From the NCBI GenBank assembly GCA_963377175.1, contig CAUJNA010003090.1, positions 190,001-254,000 on the forward strand: a DNA stretch of 64,000 nt, in the 5' to 3' direction. A program made the translations under genes and the position numbers. How positions within the stretch are numbered: position 1 is the first letter of the stretch; every line of letters begins with the position of its first letter. This document shows positions 24,401-39,300 of this stretch, in pieces. The notes below the pieces were generated by a model that was not told where the DNA came from, did not search any database, and saw only the letters and a list, made by a program, of their open reading frames with translations. The stretch is from Effrenium voratum (Eukaryota > Sar > Dinophyceae > Suessiales > Symbiodiniaceae).

Positions 24401-27400
24401 AGCGTGCCCAACTTTCTGCTCGAGCAATTGAATGTCGTTGTTTTCCAGCGCCACGACTCGCTTTGAGTATTGCCAAAGAAACTCCGCGAATAGTGTTATC
24501 TGTCGCTTCTGGTCCAGTGTCACCAAAGAGCCCTGGAATATGGCCGTCGGAGTCCCTCATGATTTGAGATTTGCCTTGCACATAAGGTGCGAAGCCTGCG
24601 AACATCTGCAAATTCTCGGCCTGCACGTTGCGCATGCGCATCCTTCGCTTTTTGAAGCCTCTTTGGTGACTTTGCTTTTTGGCTGAAATAAGCACTTGAC
24701 TTTAGGGGAAACACATTCTCTGCCACTCCGGGGCTAGCAACATTGGGTTGAAGCCAGTGATTTCCACAGGGCCAGTCTCCGGTCTTGACTGAGCAAGGAA
24801 AACAACCAGAACATCGAGCTTTAAATTTCAGTTTCGCCCTGCCCAAAAAATGAACAGTCGAGCTTTTTTGGACCAGGCTCCAGAAAAGCGCGAAAAGCCC
24901 ATGCCTCCCGTCTGCAAAGCCGGATCTGCCCACGAGCTGTGCCTGCCAAGCAATGATATCGGCCCGGCCAAACCAGGAAAACCATGAAACAACTCTTGCG
25001 CTCACTTGTTTGCCCTAAGAGGACATGGGAAAATTGGGCGGGCCAAGACTTGTCTGGACAATTTGGGTGTCTAGACTTGGACACATGGATGTTGTTAAAT
25101 ATTTAGAAAGGGGACTCACCAAGTGGCCTGCTGAGGGCCTTGAGTGCTTCAGCAAGCCAGAACGAATTGCTAGTCAGCTTCAATCACTCACTTCCTGAGC
25201 GGATGGGCGAAATAAAGTCCAAACTTTTCGTTTACCACTAAAATGGCCCAAACCCAAAAAGTGAAACTCAGAGAGTGAGTAGTCAAGCATGGATCTCACG
25301 TCCATCAAATACAGATATAAAAACAACGACTTCATGAGATGGGAAACTGACATGGAACCTAGAAGGGTCATTTCAACAAACATATCTGTTGGTGGGATGC
25401 TCTGTTGGGGATTCACGCTGCAGTAGTTGGTGGGAGGGAAGATACCCAACATAGACCCTTTAACTTGGACCGTTCTTCATACGGCAACATGAAACGATTG
25501 AACCTTCAAAGGTGAACATGTTCACGAGTCCACCACTCCTCTAGTCAGCTTCCTTGTGATTGGTGGTTTGGATTGGTGGTTTGGTGGGTTGAGGAATGGT
25601 TTCCCATCTACCTTCTACAACAGCCAGGGGTTCAAATCAACAGCTAGGTTGCTCTTTGCTCAAACTTGTGCAACTCCGGTCCAAATTCAACCATATGCCT
25701 CTCCCGCTCTCGTGGTCAATGTTCACCCCAAGGTTTTAGCGTGTTCTACATGTTTACCTCAGCAAAGGGTAATGCTTGTGCCCAAGCAGCAAATGCATCT
25801 GAACTTGGTGCATGGTCAGTAAACATCACTGATTCAACAGAAATCCCAAAAATGAGGAACATCACCCCCGTCACCCCCTGCTTTATCACTTCCGATGGGG
25901 TTCCCTTGTAGGAGTTGGTCCTACCAAGTGTTCCACAACCGTAAGAGACCCCAGGTCGGTCTACCAAATGGGTGTGTGACCAGGGTCTGGAGGGGCCAAC
26001 CAAATGGTTCCCTTTTGCTCTCCCTTCAAACCAACCGAGAAAGGGTACCCTCAACAAAACACACACCCAAGTGTCAAAACAAAGATTCGCGTGCGCACTT
26101 TTCACACCTTTCGCGCGGGAAACAGCGCCTGCTCCTCGTTGTTGATGTGAAGAAAGCGGTGCTCCTCTGCCGAAGGTTTGATTTCCACTCCAACCCTACA
26201 TGTGGGGTTGTGGGGTTCTGCTTTTACCCTTTCAGGTTCGCTTAAAGGGAGACCACAATTGCGGGGGGTTCCTTGATTTTGACGCACATCCATGATCAAC
26301 AGCCAGTTGTTTGGCATGTCACGCTTTGCTAGCTTGATCCCGAATGAATTTCACAGCCCTGAGAGCTTCCACGTAATCGTCTGAAGAAAGGTAGACAAAG
26401 GGGTCTAGACAAAGACAATGGAGTTCTGGGGATATCATCTCAGCGTTCCTCTTGCATCAACCCCTTCCACTGGAGTGCAGTTCTCCAACAGCTTCAAGTT
26501 GTAGTGTCTCTGCCCAAATAGGCTCAGGTTTGGTTTGGGGCAGCGATCACAGGGTCCGGAGAAGGGGGTTCCAGGGCTGTGCTTATGTTGCTCTTACATG
26601 AACCCCGGTATTGACCCCTAGTATCTAGCCCTCTGACCGCTTCAAATCCCGACTCCAGGCCAGCGCGATCCAGCGGATTTCCGCTAACGGTTTGTGCGGG
26701 CTCGTGAGTGAAGGGATACCAAAAGGAAAACCCTAATCCATAGGGGGGGTCCAAATCCTTAAAAACACACACACACACACACCCAAATGTTCGCGAGAAT
26801 CACATGAATTCGCATCAAATCACATGCTTGGCAGCGACTCCCAAGATATCTTAGGGTAATTGTGTCTCGCAATGACAGGCACTGGTTCAAAGGGAACCTC
26901 AAAAACTGCAAGGGCTGAGAAAGGTGAGCCAAGTCTCGCAATGAATGGAATAGACACTGTTGCTATCAGCGTCTCTGGGCTGCACTAAAAACAAGTCACA
27001 AAGCGATTCGATCCTTTACTTCTGATGAAAATACCGCTATGAATCCACAAGGTTAACTAATCAGGGGCGAACATTCGCGAATTCCGTCGCATCAACATGG
27101 ATCTAGCTGGATACGAAATTAACCCTCGATCTCAAACAATCGCCGTGGCCTGCAAGCGATCCGCCACCCGACACTTCCGGGATAATGGACTGCTTGTGTT
27201 GACTGGCCGGTTGATGTCAGAGGGTAATCTGCTGTAAAGGCGAACATGGCCACTATAAAAGGAAGCCTGTTCTTCAATCAACACTAGACAGCGTGGTGAC
27301 GCTATCTGAACCCTGCTATGTCTATATATATATATATGTTTTAGTAAACAAACAAAAACAATGTATATATATATATATTTGATATATTGCTGTATGTGCA

Positions 27401-30400
27401 ACGACAAGCGCATTTTCAACAAAATAATTGCCTTTTGCAAGCCACCATTACAGAAACCACACACAACAGTTACCCTCCCAGACCCACTGTGGACAGATCT
27501 ACCGCAGCCGCAGGCCTCTTCTTCCCACTCTTCCAAGAGCTTTCCGACGCGTGTGAATTCCTGCGGAGGCCGCGGGTCTGTGCTGGCAACCACGAACAAG
27601 GCCCAATCACCATGTTGAGCCAGGGAAACAAAGCCGAGCGCGCCTGTTTGGGTGGGGCGGTTGGCTAATTTCTTGTAGGACTTCCTGTACCTGGTTGCGA
27701 GGAGCCTGTCACTCTCAAGGCCGCCCGATTGATCCCCTTACTTCCACTTGCTTGCCGGCCATTAATGGGGGATCGCGCAAGCGGGGTGTTTTCCGGGCAA
27801 CTTCCGGCAGTTTTGTTTTTTGGTTGGGGCACACCTCTCAGCACATCCGGTCCATCGGGCTGTTCTGTTTCTTTCTGAAATCCAAGCCCGTTATGGCGTC
27901 CCGCATTAAGGGTTCTTGAACCTGGAACTTGCACTAGGATAAACCGAACCATGTTTGAGTGTTTGTCATAGGGAACCCTGAACCGGCTTGTTTCCAGCTC
28001 TTGGTGAAGCCCTCATACATTCACCACTCACTATTGAAGCCAACAAGGTAAAACTAAGACTCATAGGCGGCCTTTTGGAGAAATAGTTGGCCCCGGTAAA
28101 TGAACAAACACTTAACCAGTGTCATCCAATTGTTTCTAACCACATTTCTCCAGTGGTGTGCCTTTTTTGAGGGTGCCCCTTGTTTGGTGGATGTAAAGAG
28201 AAACCCAAGGAACACCCAGTTATTTTGGGGAGGACAGCTAAAAAAGGGCTAGTTTCCGAGATGCCCAAGTCGGACAGCCCTCTTTCTGAGTCAGCTCGCT
28301 TTACTTGCTGGCGCGATAGGTGCTTAAGGCAATGAGGGAACGAACTCAGGCGTTGGTCCGCTTAAAGGAAACCACCAGTTGGATGGCTTGGTAGGGGTCA
28401 TTCCCGCATTCCCTGCTGCGAACCAGCAAGTTTACACCTCCCAAATTTCAAGCCCGCAACGTTGGACACATGGTGCAAATCCGGCAACCATTTTATGCGG
28501 CATCCAGGATCCCGACTGCACGGATAAAACTGCTGCGGGGCTCCCCTCCATAAACATCGTGTTCCTTCCAAGGGAATGGCGAAAAGTGCGGGGAAGGGCG
28601 CTTTTGGGGGAAAAGAACCCCAAATTCTTTTCTACCAACCCACCCACTGCCCAGACGCGATCTTCCCAGTGCTAAGCTGGCTGGAAGATAAGTTGACAAA
28701 ACAAAGGAAACACATCGTTTTGTTTACTTCAGGAAGAAATCACACACACACACACACGCAATAGGCTACTTGGGCCTCAAACCAATTACATATTCCTTTT
28801 TGGTTACTGGAACTTTTTTTGATGGTACTTGTTTTGCGGTTCTTAAGGGGACACCAAAAGGAGAACCACCAGAGGGTTGAGGGTTTTCAGGTGTAATTAT
28901 TTTGTAAGACCACCCCCCCGATTATAAGGGGGTATGTAGCACCCAGATTCACCTGAAAGCTGGCATCTCGGCATTGCTTTCGATCCTTGCGCGTGGGGTC
29001 GAGCACGGAGAAACTCTTCGGCACGACGTCTTTGTCCTGCGCTTCGCAACCGAAAACAAAGGGTTCCGGACCCCCCCTCCCACAACCCCTAGTCTCGGAA
29101 GACTTTTCATGAGTCATATAGGGGATCAAACCTGTGCAATTGGTTACAATTCGCAAATGGAGGAATCCCCCCAGTAAAGGACATTCAGAGCTCGCTTTAC
29201 TCCCCCAACACATTAAAATTTGCCAAGACCAAGGATCAAACCTAAGGAATGACCCTGTGTTCTGTACCCCTGCAGCTTTGTTTGCATATGCGGAACTCTG
29301 AGCAAACAAGGACAAACAGAACACCATTATTGTTGAATTGCAGGTTTCCCATTTAGTATGTATTTCAACGGAACCGAACAGGAGACTGCCCATGGTGTTG
29401 GGTCCTTCCATGTCAGTTTTGGAACACAACCACTTGAGGCAAACTGGGAGGCAAACCAAAAAATAGCGTCCGCCGTCTGCGCAAGATCAATGCCACCTCA
29501 CTTTTCGGGGTTGACTGAAAAGCTTCACGAGATGACACAGCAACAGCCAAAGGGCTTGAAAAGCTCTGCGTCCTCTGGGCGAAGAACCATTTGAAGGAAC
29601 AATGCCCGAAATTCACGGCAGAGTCCAAGAGAGTACCCTCCCTGCCACTAACATAGCACCTGCGGGAGGGTACCTGGAAGATGCATTTGCTCTTGTAGGG
29701 ACCCCTTTCAGGTGTCATGCTTGTGTTGGTGAGAGTATAATTTTTAAGAGCAGGGAATGGAGAACAGAGCGGCGAAGGCTTCGGCGAAGACTCAGAGGCG
29801 CAGAGCGAATTGGGAAAAGAGCAAGGCAAAGAGTGGGCAGCCAGGGGAGAGTTGCAGGCGGTGGGAGTTGCGCCGGCGAGACCGGAGTGGAAAGTAAAGT
29901 CATGTGAATCCAAGCTTCTTTGGAGCAACATCTGCAAAGTCCTCAATCCCAAAGCCTGAACTTGTGCACTGGATCTGTTTGCATTTTATATGTCCAAAAT
30001 CTGAATTGGGGGATCGCGTAAAGGACCTTTGGCTTGAGCTCCTTTTACCCCCCGAATCGGCGAGCTCGGTTTGGGCGAATCGGTTGGCCTCGATGGGCGC
30101 CTGCAACGCCCGCTCCGTGGCTTCCTGGCACGGGTTCTTCTGCGCAGGGGGAGAGCTTGTTGCGAGTAGCACCCCTGTAAACTAACATGGATCCGAACAG
30201 AGGCCTTTTAGGGGACCTTTTAGGGGAGGCCCTCTACACATGAAGGACTTTTTTCGGGTGCCATGTTCATCTGCAGAAAGCTGCGTTTCGTGGTTCGTTG
30301 GTCCCTTGCTAGAACTATAGCTGTTGGTGGGAAACGTCGTGAGACCCTCTCCGCGACAAACATCTAAAAGTCTGGGTAAGGGTATGGCTGAATCGCCAAG

Positions 30401-33400
30401 TTTGAAACGGGAATGCGCTGTAAATGTTTGAATAGTAAATGGCTCTGCACCTTTGCGAAAGCAAGTCAACTCTGTCTTCAAAGCAGCCGTTGAGCAATTT
30501 GTGATGTCCAAAACCCACCAAAAACTGAGGAAAAAACACCTATGACCGAATGGGGCCCGTTGTGTTCCAACGCAAGGGATGGTCAACAAAGATCTATCAA
30601 AGTTTCAGGCTCTGTTGCGGGTCCGTCCCAGTGTATTTGCGGGATCTTGGACGCTACATAAAAGGTTCATTGGTCTCGCAATTTGCGCCTTACAGAATCC
30701 ACCACTTTCAAGGATCTCCTATTTTGAGGCAAATGGGGATCCCCAAAATGTCGCAACGGTTTTCCTGTTGGCTTTCCTGGAAAACTACTATACCCTCAAA
30801 AACGACACACCCGAAAACCTAGGGAGCCCGAAATAAGGGCTTTTAGACCTCCACACCGACTAGATTTTGGCGCTTAGCTGCGGGGCTCCAATGCCGCCAC
30901 TCTGTCATGGACAAACCACAATGTTCACTCAATGGACCCAACATTGAACGTACCCAGGTCAAAAGTGCAAAAGCAAGCAGTGCGGCCGTTTGCGCCAAGC
31001 GAAACAGCAGTTGTTTCTTTCTTTATTTTCCTTTGTTTTTCAACGAAAACAGCTGAGGTTGTGTTCCAAAAGGTTCACAGGCCGAAGATCAGGCAAAAGG
31101 CGATTTCTATTTTGGCCACCCCAAGTTTACTAATTCATGATCATTCTGCAAAAGCGCAACCATGTTTCTTCAACTAGCGCTCCGCACGTATTTCGCAAAG
31201 TGACACCTACAAACTACGATGTCAGGCGCGCGCTTGGGACGCGCTGGTGCAGCGAGGCATCAAGAGTCATGTCAATGTGTTCTTCTATCCTGTCTCCATC
31301 TCCTCAAAGCGAACTTTTAAAGGTGGCCTTCCAGCAAGAAGTCGCAAATGCAGGCGGCGCCTTCTAGCGCTGCAATGCCAAGGGCCAGTCTCCAGGATGT
31401 CAGAAACCATAGCTGGAGAAAGCAGTTGTGGCCTACAGTCAACGCCAACCTCCAACAAATGTTTGCACTTGATAATCTTGGCAGGGAAAAGACAGGTACC
31501 AAACATTTGATGTGAGCTGCTGGCCAATTGCGCTGCCTTCTGCGATTCCAACATTGGATTAAGATCTAAGTTTGGGCTCGTTTCGACTCGCTTTACAGCA
31601 ACATCAGGCAGCTCTAGTGGATGCGGCGCAAGGCAAACAACACTTTGTCACAAGTTGTTTGCATTGGCTTGCCACTCACCAGACACGTACGGCTTTGGTA
31701 TCGACAGTTGTCTCTCATCCTCCCAAGTTTACTAGCGGCATCAGCTGATGAGCAAACCAACATATCCGCCTACCTCCTAGTCAAGATATGGGCATCAAGA
31801 GTTTCTTAGTCGGGCTCTATCCTAAGAACAAAGCAAATCAGAACCTGAGATGCTGGGATGCCAAAGGTCACACCAAAGGGCAGCCAATTTTAACCGGTCC
31901 CCTATATTCCCCCTTTAACAATCACCCCATCCTAAAGAGGCTCACGTTCAAAGGCACCACAAAATGATGTGGGTGTGGCTCAAAACTTAAGATCCAGGCT
32001 TACGCAGGTTTTCGTCTTTGATTCCATTTACCAAGGTGCCATTTTGGTACATGTTTTTGACCCACAGCCATGTTCAAAACCACCAGCAGGCGCAAGAAAC
32101 GAAGAACCATGTCTCAGGTCTTTCTGCCTGCAGCTGCCTGGCCAACGGATCCGCGGGTGGCGGCACCTGCCTGGCAATCGAATTCAGGGCTGAAAGCTGG
32201 CAAATTTCCATTTGACCGTAAAAATCCGAACTCCTTGTATGGCCATGGGTCAAAAGCCTGCTTATCCGCCCGTGAACATCCCAATCCCCACTGAAATAGA
32301 CTAAAATGGGTGGTGCACCTACCCCAAACTGGTAGCAAAACGATTGTGACCCACAGCCATATGGTTCCCTTGATTAAAAAAACAAAACAAAAACCATGCT
32401 ATCATGGTGGTTAAGGATTCTTGCTACCAGCATGACCATCCCTGTTAACCCCAAGTGAAGGGGTCTTTTGGGCATGGCACATGTGAGCCAAGGACAATAG
32501 TACTTGCAGCTGGTTCAATTGGGTAGACCTTTTTATTTAAACGTGAGAACCGTAGGGTTATGTTGTGTGATCAATAAGGAATTACTTCTGTGCTCCATGG
32601 CCATGAATAATGATTATGCCTAAAACTACTTCGAGGTTGGTGCGGGAGAAAGCGTGGTATGTGATAGGTGGGGATCGATCAAAGTACAGCAATGTTGAGG
32701 CAAGCATTTTGCTAATGGACTCTGAAGGACCTCCTTGGGAGGTTCCCCTATTTTGAGACAACCAAACTGACTAGGTGAGACGAAAAGCGTCCACAGGGCT
32801 TCGAAGGGTCGGACAAACGCATCCTTCAAGCGTGAAAGAGCGCGTTGGAATTGGATCGCCAAATGCACTCTGTTGCTCAAAGCGAAGCGTTCGCTTACCA
32901 GTTCTCTACCCGACACTGATTCATCATCCTGGGGCCGAAGGAGCCCTTCCAACTTGCCTTCAGGCCATGGGAAACAGGAGGCTTGCAGCCAATGTCCAGT
33001 CGGTGTATTTCCAAAAAAACCTCCGTGCACGTGTTCGGGGAAACCACAACGGATAAGGGCCCCTAATTACCCCCGGTGGCCATGGTTGAGCAACCGGGCG
33101 CTCGGGTTTGTGGCACTTGATTCTGAAGGGCAGCGCCCCGCCAAAACAACAAAAACGGACATCACAAAGCCAACAAAAAAACACAACAACCGAGAAACCA
33201 GAACAGGAGCCAACCGCAACTCACCGGCAAACAAATCGCTGGGCTGGTTGCATTCCCGAGCCCACGGAACCCAAAGCCCCTTCGAACGAGTCGGACTCCG
33301 TCCTCCGGAGCTGCACCGTGGGCAGCGACAGCTCTGGCACGCGGCAGCTCCTCGCCCGAGTGGCCGGTGTTTTTGTCGGCACTTGACATTGTTACAATTA

Positions 33401-36245
33401 AATTTTGCATCATGTCTAGAATTAATTATCATAATGATTATAATGATGATGTGTATCATAAGATTATAATCAGTTTTAGAGCTATATGATTACTAGGATT
33501 ATTATCACATATGTTAGTCGTATGAGTATTGCTAGTATCTTTGTATTATGTTCCAAGCTGGTGGTTTCCCTTCTTGTCACACCTTTGGCAAAGCGTTCGG
33601 CCTGCTTTTTTTAGCTTAAACGTTTGTTGTTTGGAGTGGTTCGTACGCGGGGTGGTCTGCTTCTATGGGCCCTGGTAGAATGTGAGCAATTGGAGTAGCT
33701 GCGTTATCGATCTCCCCCCCATTTTGGTAGAGAAAGCCAAACCAAAGGAACCTTTCAGCGCATCTCTGGGTGCTGTTGGGCCGATATTTGCCTTGGATAG
33801 GAACTCCAATGCCTCTGGGCAGATTACCGCAGTTACTAGCAATTGGAATTGGGGCGGGCTGCATGTGTTTCCCACATCCAAGCCATTGCCAGCACAAGGC
33901 CATAAACCAATTCATTTCCGAGAGAAACCGCTTTTCAACCAAACCCATGGCTTCCAACCCAACCTGCTGGTTTCCTTTTCTGAGTCCATGGTGGTTGGTT
34001 CCCTAGTTGCGGTGACGCGCTGGCGCGCTTCGGGTTTCCCGAGACGCCTCCGCACCAGGCGCCAGCAGAGGATGCCGCAGCACAGCAGCAGCACCGCCAC
34101 CACCGAGGCCTCGTTTGGGGCAACGGAGGCGAAGTGGCAGGAAGGGAACGAAAAGAAGGAACTGTTTGAAGGAACTCCTGCTAAAAGTTTAACTTTAACG
34201 GGACTTTGGGTGGAATTGTTCGAGGGAACTTTATTAGGCCCAAATAAAGCCCAGTTGCCCTTATAGTACCTCTAAGGGTAGCCAGCCATTTCCCGATTTG
34301 GTTTTGAAAGGGTGGTTCCCTTGGTTTCCTACTATACAGGTGCATGGATCTGGGAGGTGGAACCAAAGAAGCAAACGATTGCGAACAAAAAAAACCAGCC
34401 ATGATAGGGCTTCCCCTTTCGGTTGACCGAGGGTCAAACCAAAAGGTGCCATACTTTTCAGTGGACAGCTATTTTAAGAGAAGAATGCGTGGGTTTTCCA
34501 TTCCCGAAAAAGAGCACCGCCAAAGGGTACCCAAGGGAAACTGGTTCCGTTGTGTTACCGCTTCTCCATTCATCTACGTGGCTGAAGCGGGGGGGGGGGT
34601 TCAGCCCTACCATGGAACCCAAGAGGAGTAGCCCACGAGGATCTTCCTGGGTGCCATGAGAATTGATCTGCAGGGAAGTTGTTTGGATTGGTGGTTTAGT
34701 GGTTGGGAGTGGTTTCCCATTTACCCTCTACAAGCACCAGCCCCCGTTCAAATCCAAATCCAACCACCGATTCGGCTCCAATTCACCAAGGGTTTGCCCG
34801 CTTTCACTTGGGAAGAACAACGTAGGCAAGTCTCATTAGGCCAGTGGCCCAACAATAACATGGATGAAGGCAACTTACCTGGCCCCCAAGCGCGACTTGG
34901 ACACCTCTCTCTGATTTGGCGCTTTGCTGAGGTCGGCGCAGGGATATACACCAGCAACAAGGGAAACCTGAAGCAGTGGAGAGCAGAGATGCACACAGCT
35001 CCCGCAAAAGGGCTTAGCCAGGGTTGGGCCACCGCCAGGTCTTCCGTTAAAGAGTACTCGGCGGTGAAAGCAAAACCCAAAACCCCTGATTAGCTCCCAC
35101 ACTAGGAGAAAACGAGGATCCCAAATTCCGACAGTCTTTTCAAAAGGGAACTGGAATATTTGAAATTCCAAGGACATCTTTTCCCCCCTTTAGGTGGGAG
35201 CTTTCTTCAGGGTTCCCTCTGGAACACTATCCTGAGTCCAAGCGCTTTGTCCCTGAGAGATTGGCCCAAGACAAGTCTGAACTTCTTGTTTACCACTACA
35301 GTTGTCTTTCCACAAAAAATCCAGTCCAAGAACTCAGGCAGTAGGGAATTTTCCTCACCTTGCCATTTGGACCTGGAACAAGAGGATTACGTAGCCCTCC
35401 CAGTACTTTCAAGGTTTTCTACTAGGAAGTTTACATGATGGTTTCCGGTGCTTACCTAGCGGCTTGTCTGGAAGCGCTGGATTTGGGTACCGCCATTTGG
35501 GCGGCCCCTGTCATTTGGGCAAACAAGTTGCCATGTAACCAATGCCATTGGGGTCCCGACATTTTGAGACAAGCCCACGTGCTAAACATTGTGGTGGTCT
35601 CCAGCAGTGGGATGTTGGACCTGGGAAAAAGCTGTTGTTGGGGGGGGTCCTGTCTTCTGGGTGCATTGTTTTGTTTGCGGCCGTCAAGTTGGTTGATTCC
35701 CTATCCCAGAAAACCTATCAGCAAAGCCCCGGGAGAATCGGGTTGTCCCCTCAGCATGTTCTCAAAAGATACACAACCAACAGGGTTGCTCCCAGAACAC
35801 AAAATGGCCCCACATCCGCGTTCCATCAAATGAAAGAAAACAACAAACACCAAGCAGTTGTTGTGCCTTCGGTTGTTCTCACTTCCTGCGTGGATTGGCC
35901 AACAGACATAACCAAACGTTTTATTAAACAACTCAAATGGTCCAAACCAAAAAGTGTTGTGGCTCGGAGCAAGCTTGAATAAAATTGTCAAGATGTTTGT
36001 CAGAGACTCGCATTGCAGTTGCACTGTACATATGTCAAATCCGCCTCTAGGTGAAATACGAGAATTCCCCGACGAAAAAAACAACAAAAAAAGAAGAAAC
36101 AAACAGATGAACAGTTCCGAACCGAAACATTTCCCTTTCCGTGAACAAGCCTAGTCTGTGTCCAAATTACATGCACTCATTTCAGTCAAACCGGCCAGCC
36201 AATGCCTGTGTTTCCCACAAGGGGGACCCCTAAACAACTTTGCCC

Positions 36246-36310
<65 letters not shown>

Positions 36311-39300
36311 GAGAGAGACCCGGAAACATTACTTTTCCAAGTCCTGGCTTCCCTTTGAAACCGTTTACTTGGGCATCCCTCGTTGGAGAGTGTGCCACTG
36401 GGCCCCACGCGGCTCTGCGGCGGTCTCCCCCCCACTCGTGGCGTTGCCACCTGGCTTGGTGCCAGGGGTCTATTTGTCTCAGGGGCCAGTTGCAGATCAA
36501 CACCGAACCCTTGGCATAAATGCCAAGTGTTCGTGAGCGGCACCAAGAAAAGCTAGGTCCTCCAGTAGAAAGAATAGAATAAGGGCACCCTCTTTTTTTG
36601 CTGTACTCTATTTTAGTAGGGGAACCCTGCCCCCAAAAAGGGTAGAAGGGCACTACTGGGGGACCGAGAAAGGAACGCACAACACAACCACACACACCAT
36701 TGTAAATCAAGATTCTTTCAGAGAGCATCCCCTTGGAATCGGCCCCTTCTGTTCATCTGCGTGTCGTGTTTGTTTTCCATTGGGACGGAACCGGGAGCCG
36801 CCACTATAGTAGATAACCAGTGGAAACCATCATGTATAGCCTAGAGGCAGAATACCTTAGTTACTACTATACTGGCTTGGCTTGCCTGGAAGCACTGCAC
36901 AAAGGGTGCCACTGGGTAACTGGGGGATGATCGGGGGACCCTATAAGTACTTTGGACAAGGGCCTCCAATCGCAGAAACCCAACACTACCTCGCATTCTG
37001 TCAAACCCTTCATCGCATGAGGGGATCAATCGAGGAACCCTTGCCCAGTGAATATCTTGATCTGAAACGCGTTCAACCTCCCCCCCCCCCCCCGATATTC
37101 TATGTTCTCGCTCAAACAACCTTCCTTGGGACCACGGGATGACCAGGTTCTGCAACCTCCGCTTTTGCGGCAACTCCATCGCTCCTCTTCCGGCCGGCGG
37201 GTCCCCCGCGGTCCGCCCGCGGTCCGCGGGCTCTCTCTGGGGTCCCCCGCTGCACTCCTCGAGGCACACGCTGCCGGGACAGGACGTGGCACCGGGCACC
37301 TAAAGACGAGCGGGTGCCGAGCGGCCTTGGGATGTTTTTGCGGGAAAACCAAAGGGGAACCAAACCTCGGGAGGTCCCCGGTTTTGAGACAAACCTAGGG
37401 TGTGAATCTGAATAGTTTTTTTCTTGGCGGTGGAGATTCATTGCCACCACTTTTGAGGTTCCAAACTATTTTGAGACAAACCTGTATTTGGGGAACCGTG
37501 GTCCGGCAAAAGGGGCCCCTAAGGAACCCTAGGGCTCTCAACCCTGGTACTTCCCCCCCCCTTAGGGATTCCATAATACACAAGTGTGCATCTCAATAGG
37601 AACCCAACCACTTTTTGGGGTTCCCTCTTATATTTTTGGGGGATGGTTTTTAAGGGACACCAAAAGGAAACCAGCGACTTGCAGGGGGATCTGTAATTTT
37701 GAGACAAACCCCCGCTGTATGCCCATGCAAGAGGGCATGTAAGGGTATATGCAATATGCAGGAGGCGCACAGCATGTGTGCACTGCATAGCAGCATAGCG
37801 CGTAGCGTAGCCAACAGCAGCACGCATGCATAGCACCAGCGGCTACCGAGCACAGAGTGCGCAGCGTATCCTGCGTAGGTGCTAGCAGCATGCAGCGTAT
37901 GGGAATGTGTCCTTCAGGGGCCTCCAAAAAAGGCCTCTACATGGAACCGACTAGTACGTGGAACCTGCACAGAACCTACCGCTCGGACCTGCCCCTCCTT
38001 TCAGCACCCCAAGCCCACATCTGCGTGTAGCCCCTGGCAATGATGGTTACTAAGCGCCACCACCGCTCAAAGGAGCAAGTGTTTGCTTGAATTAAGGACT
38101 TGGAGGGGAGACACCAAACATCCCTGTGAGCCATTGTGCCTTTCACGGGAGGGTACCACGCAACCCCCCTAACCATCACGGTTACTTGCAATGTGCAGAA
38201 GTTCTGTCACTACGGGAAGCCTGCCTGATGAAAACCACCATATTTTTTCCTCAGGGGCCAACGTGAACTTATTTGCCCCGGGCCATGGAAACTAAAAAAC
38301 AAGCACTTCTTTTGTGGTTGATGAAATTGAAAGGCAACCCCCACCCTTCTAAAAAGCAACTGCCACTGGCTGCGGTGCCTCTCATTTCTTCTTCCGGTCA
38401 CTATCGCAGCAACGCACCAACACCTTCCTCATTGAGCCGTCAATGCAAGCAAACGACCCCACGTCGTGCCGCAAGCGAATCGTCCTTTTTCCTTCGCTGC
38501 TGGCATTGGATGTCTCACGTGATACCCCTTTTAGTAAGTCTGATTAGTTAATAAATGCTCCAACTGATGTTTTGTTGGAGACTTAAAACGTCCCAGGTTC
38601 GGAAAGCCCTTCAAAGCACCCAGGCGAAAGACCTCCTCTGCTGATAACCCTGTGTTTCTTGGGTTTAGAGGCGGTTCCCTTGAACATCAATCACTAGAAG
38701 ATATGGTGTCGATTCTTGGTTTCCCATGGCTGGCGAGTGGATTGGGGGGCTTTCTGCCAGCTGGTCGGATGTGGCTCTCCAGTGTTGAGTGGGTCGCAAG
38801 AGTCCTTATAATAAGTACCTTTGGGTTTTTCTTTAACATCAACCAAAAGGGGTCCCGCAAAACAATCATCACTTGCCCAGACATGTTTACGAGTTGTCTC
38901 CTCTCGGTGATGTCCGGACATGTTTGGTGGTGCTTTCAGGCAAAGCTTGATTTGTTGAGGGGTAGAGTTGTACCACCAGTCTTGCGGGTTTATCTTGGAA
39001 ACCCAACAGGTTCACAAGCTTTGATTGCATTTCAAGGACAACTAAGCAGGAATATATGTTCAAGGGGATCCGCTTCGGGACACCCACCCTCAAAAATGAA
39101 ATTCAACACACACTGGGATTCGCTGGTGAGAAATCCAACGTTCAGCTCTCGGAGCACCAGCTTGGTGCCTCCCTCAGGAAGTAGATGAAGCCCCGCAAGG
39201 ACAGCTCTTTGGCGCCTGAAAGGCGCACGTGGAACATCTCCCAACACCTGTGATACCGCAGTGATACACTGATACACAGCACATCCAAGATGGCTCATGG

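Noticed and set aside
35458..35478. 21-base block between CCAG and a GTAAGC donor
   Set aside because: Has a stop in the required phase 0; the other phases clash with neighbouring exons.
36186..36728. 180-codon minus ORF with a long SLSL stretch
   Set aside because: Runs through the GA tract and a family E element; no splice logic.
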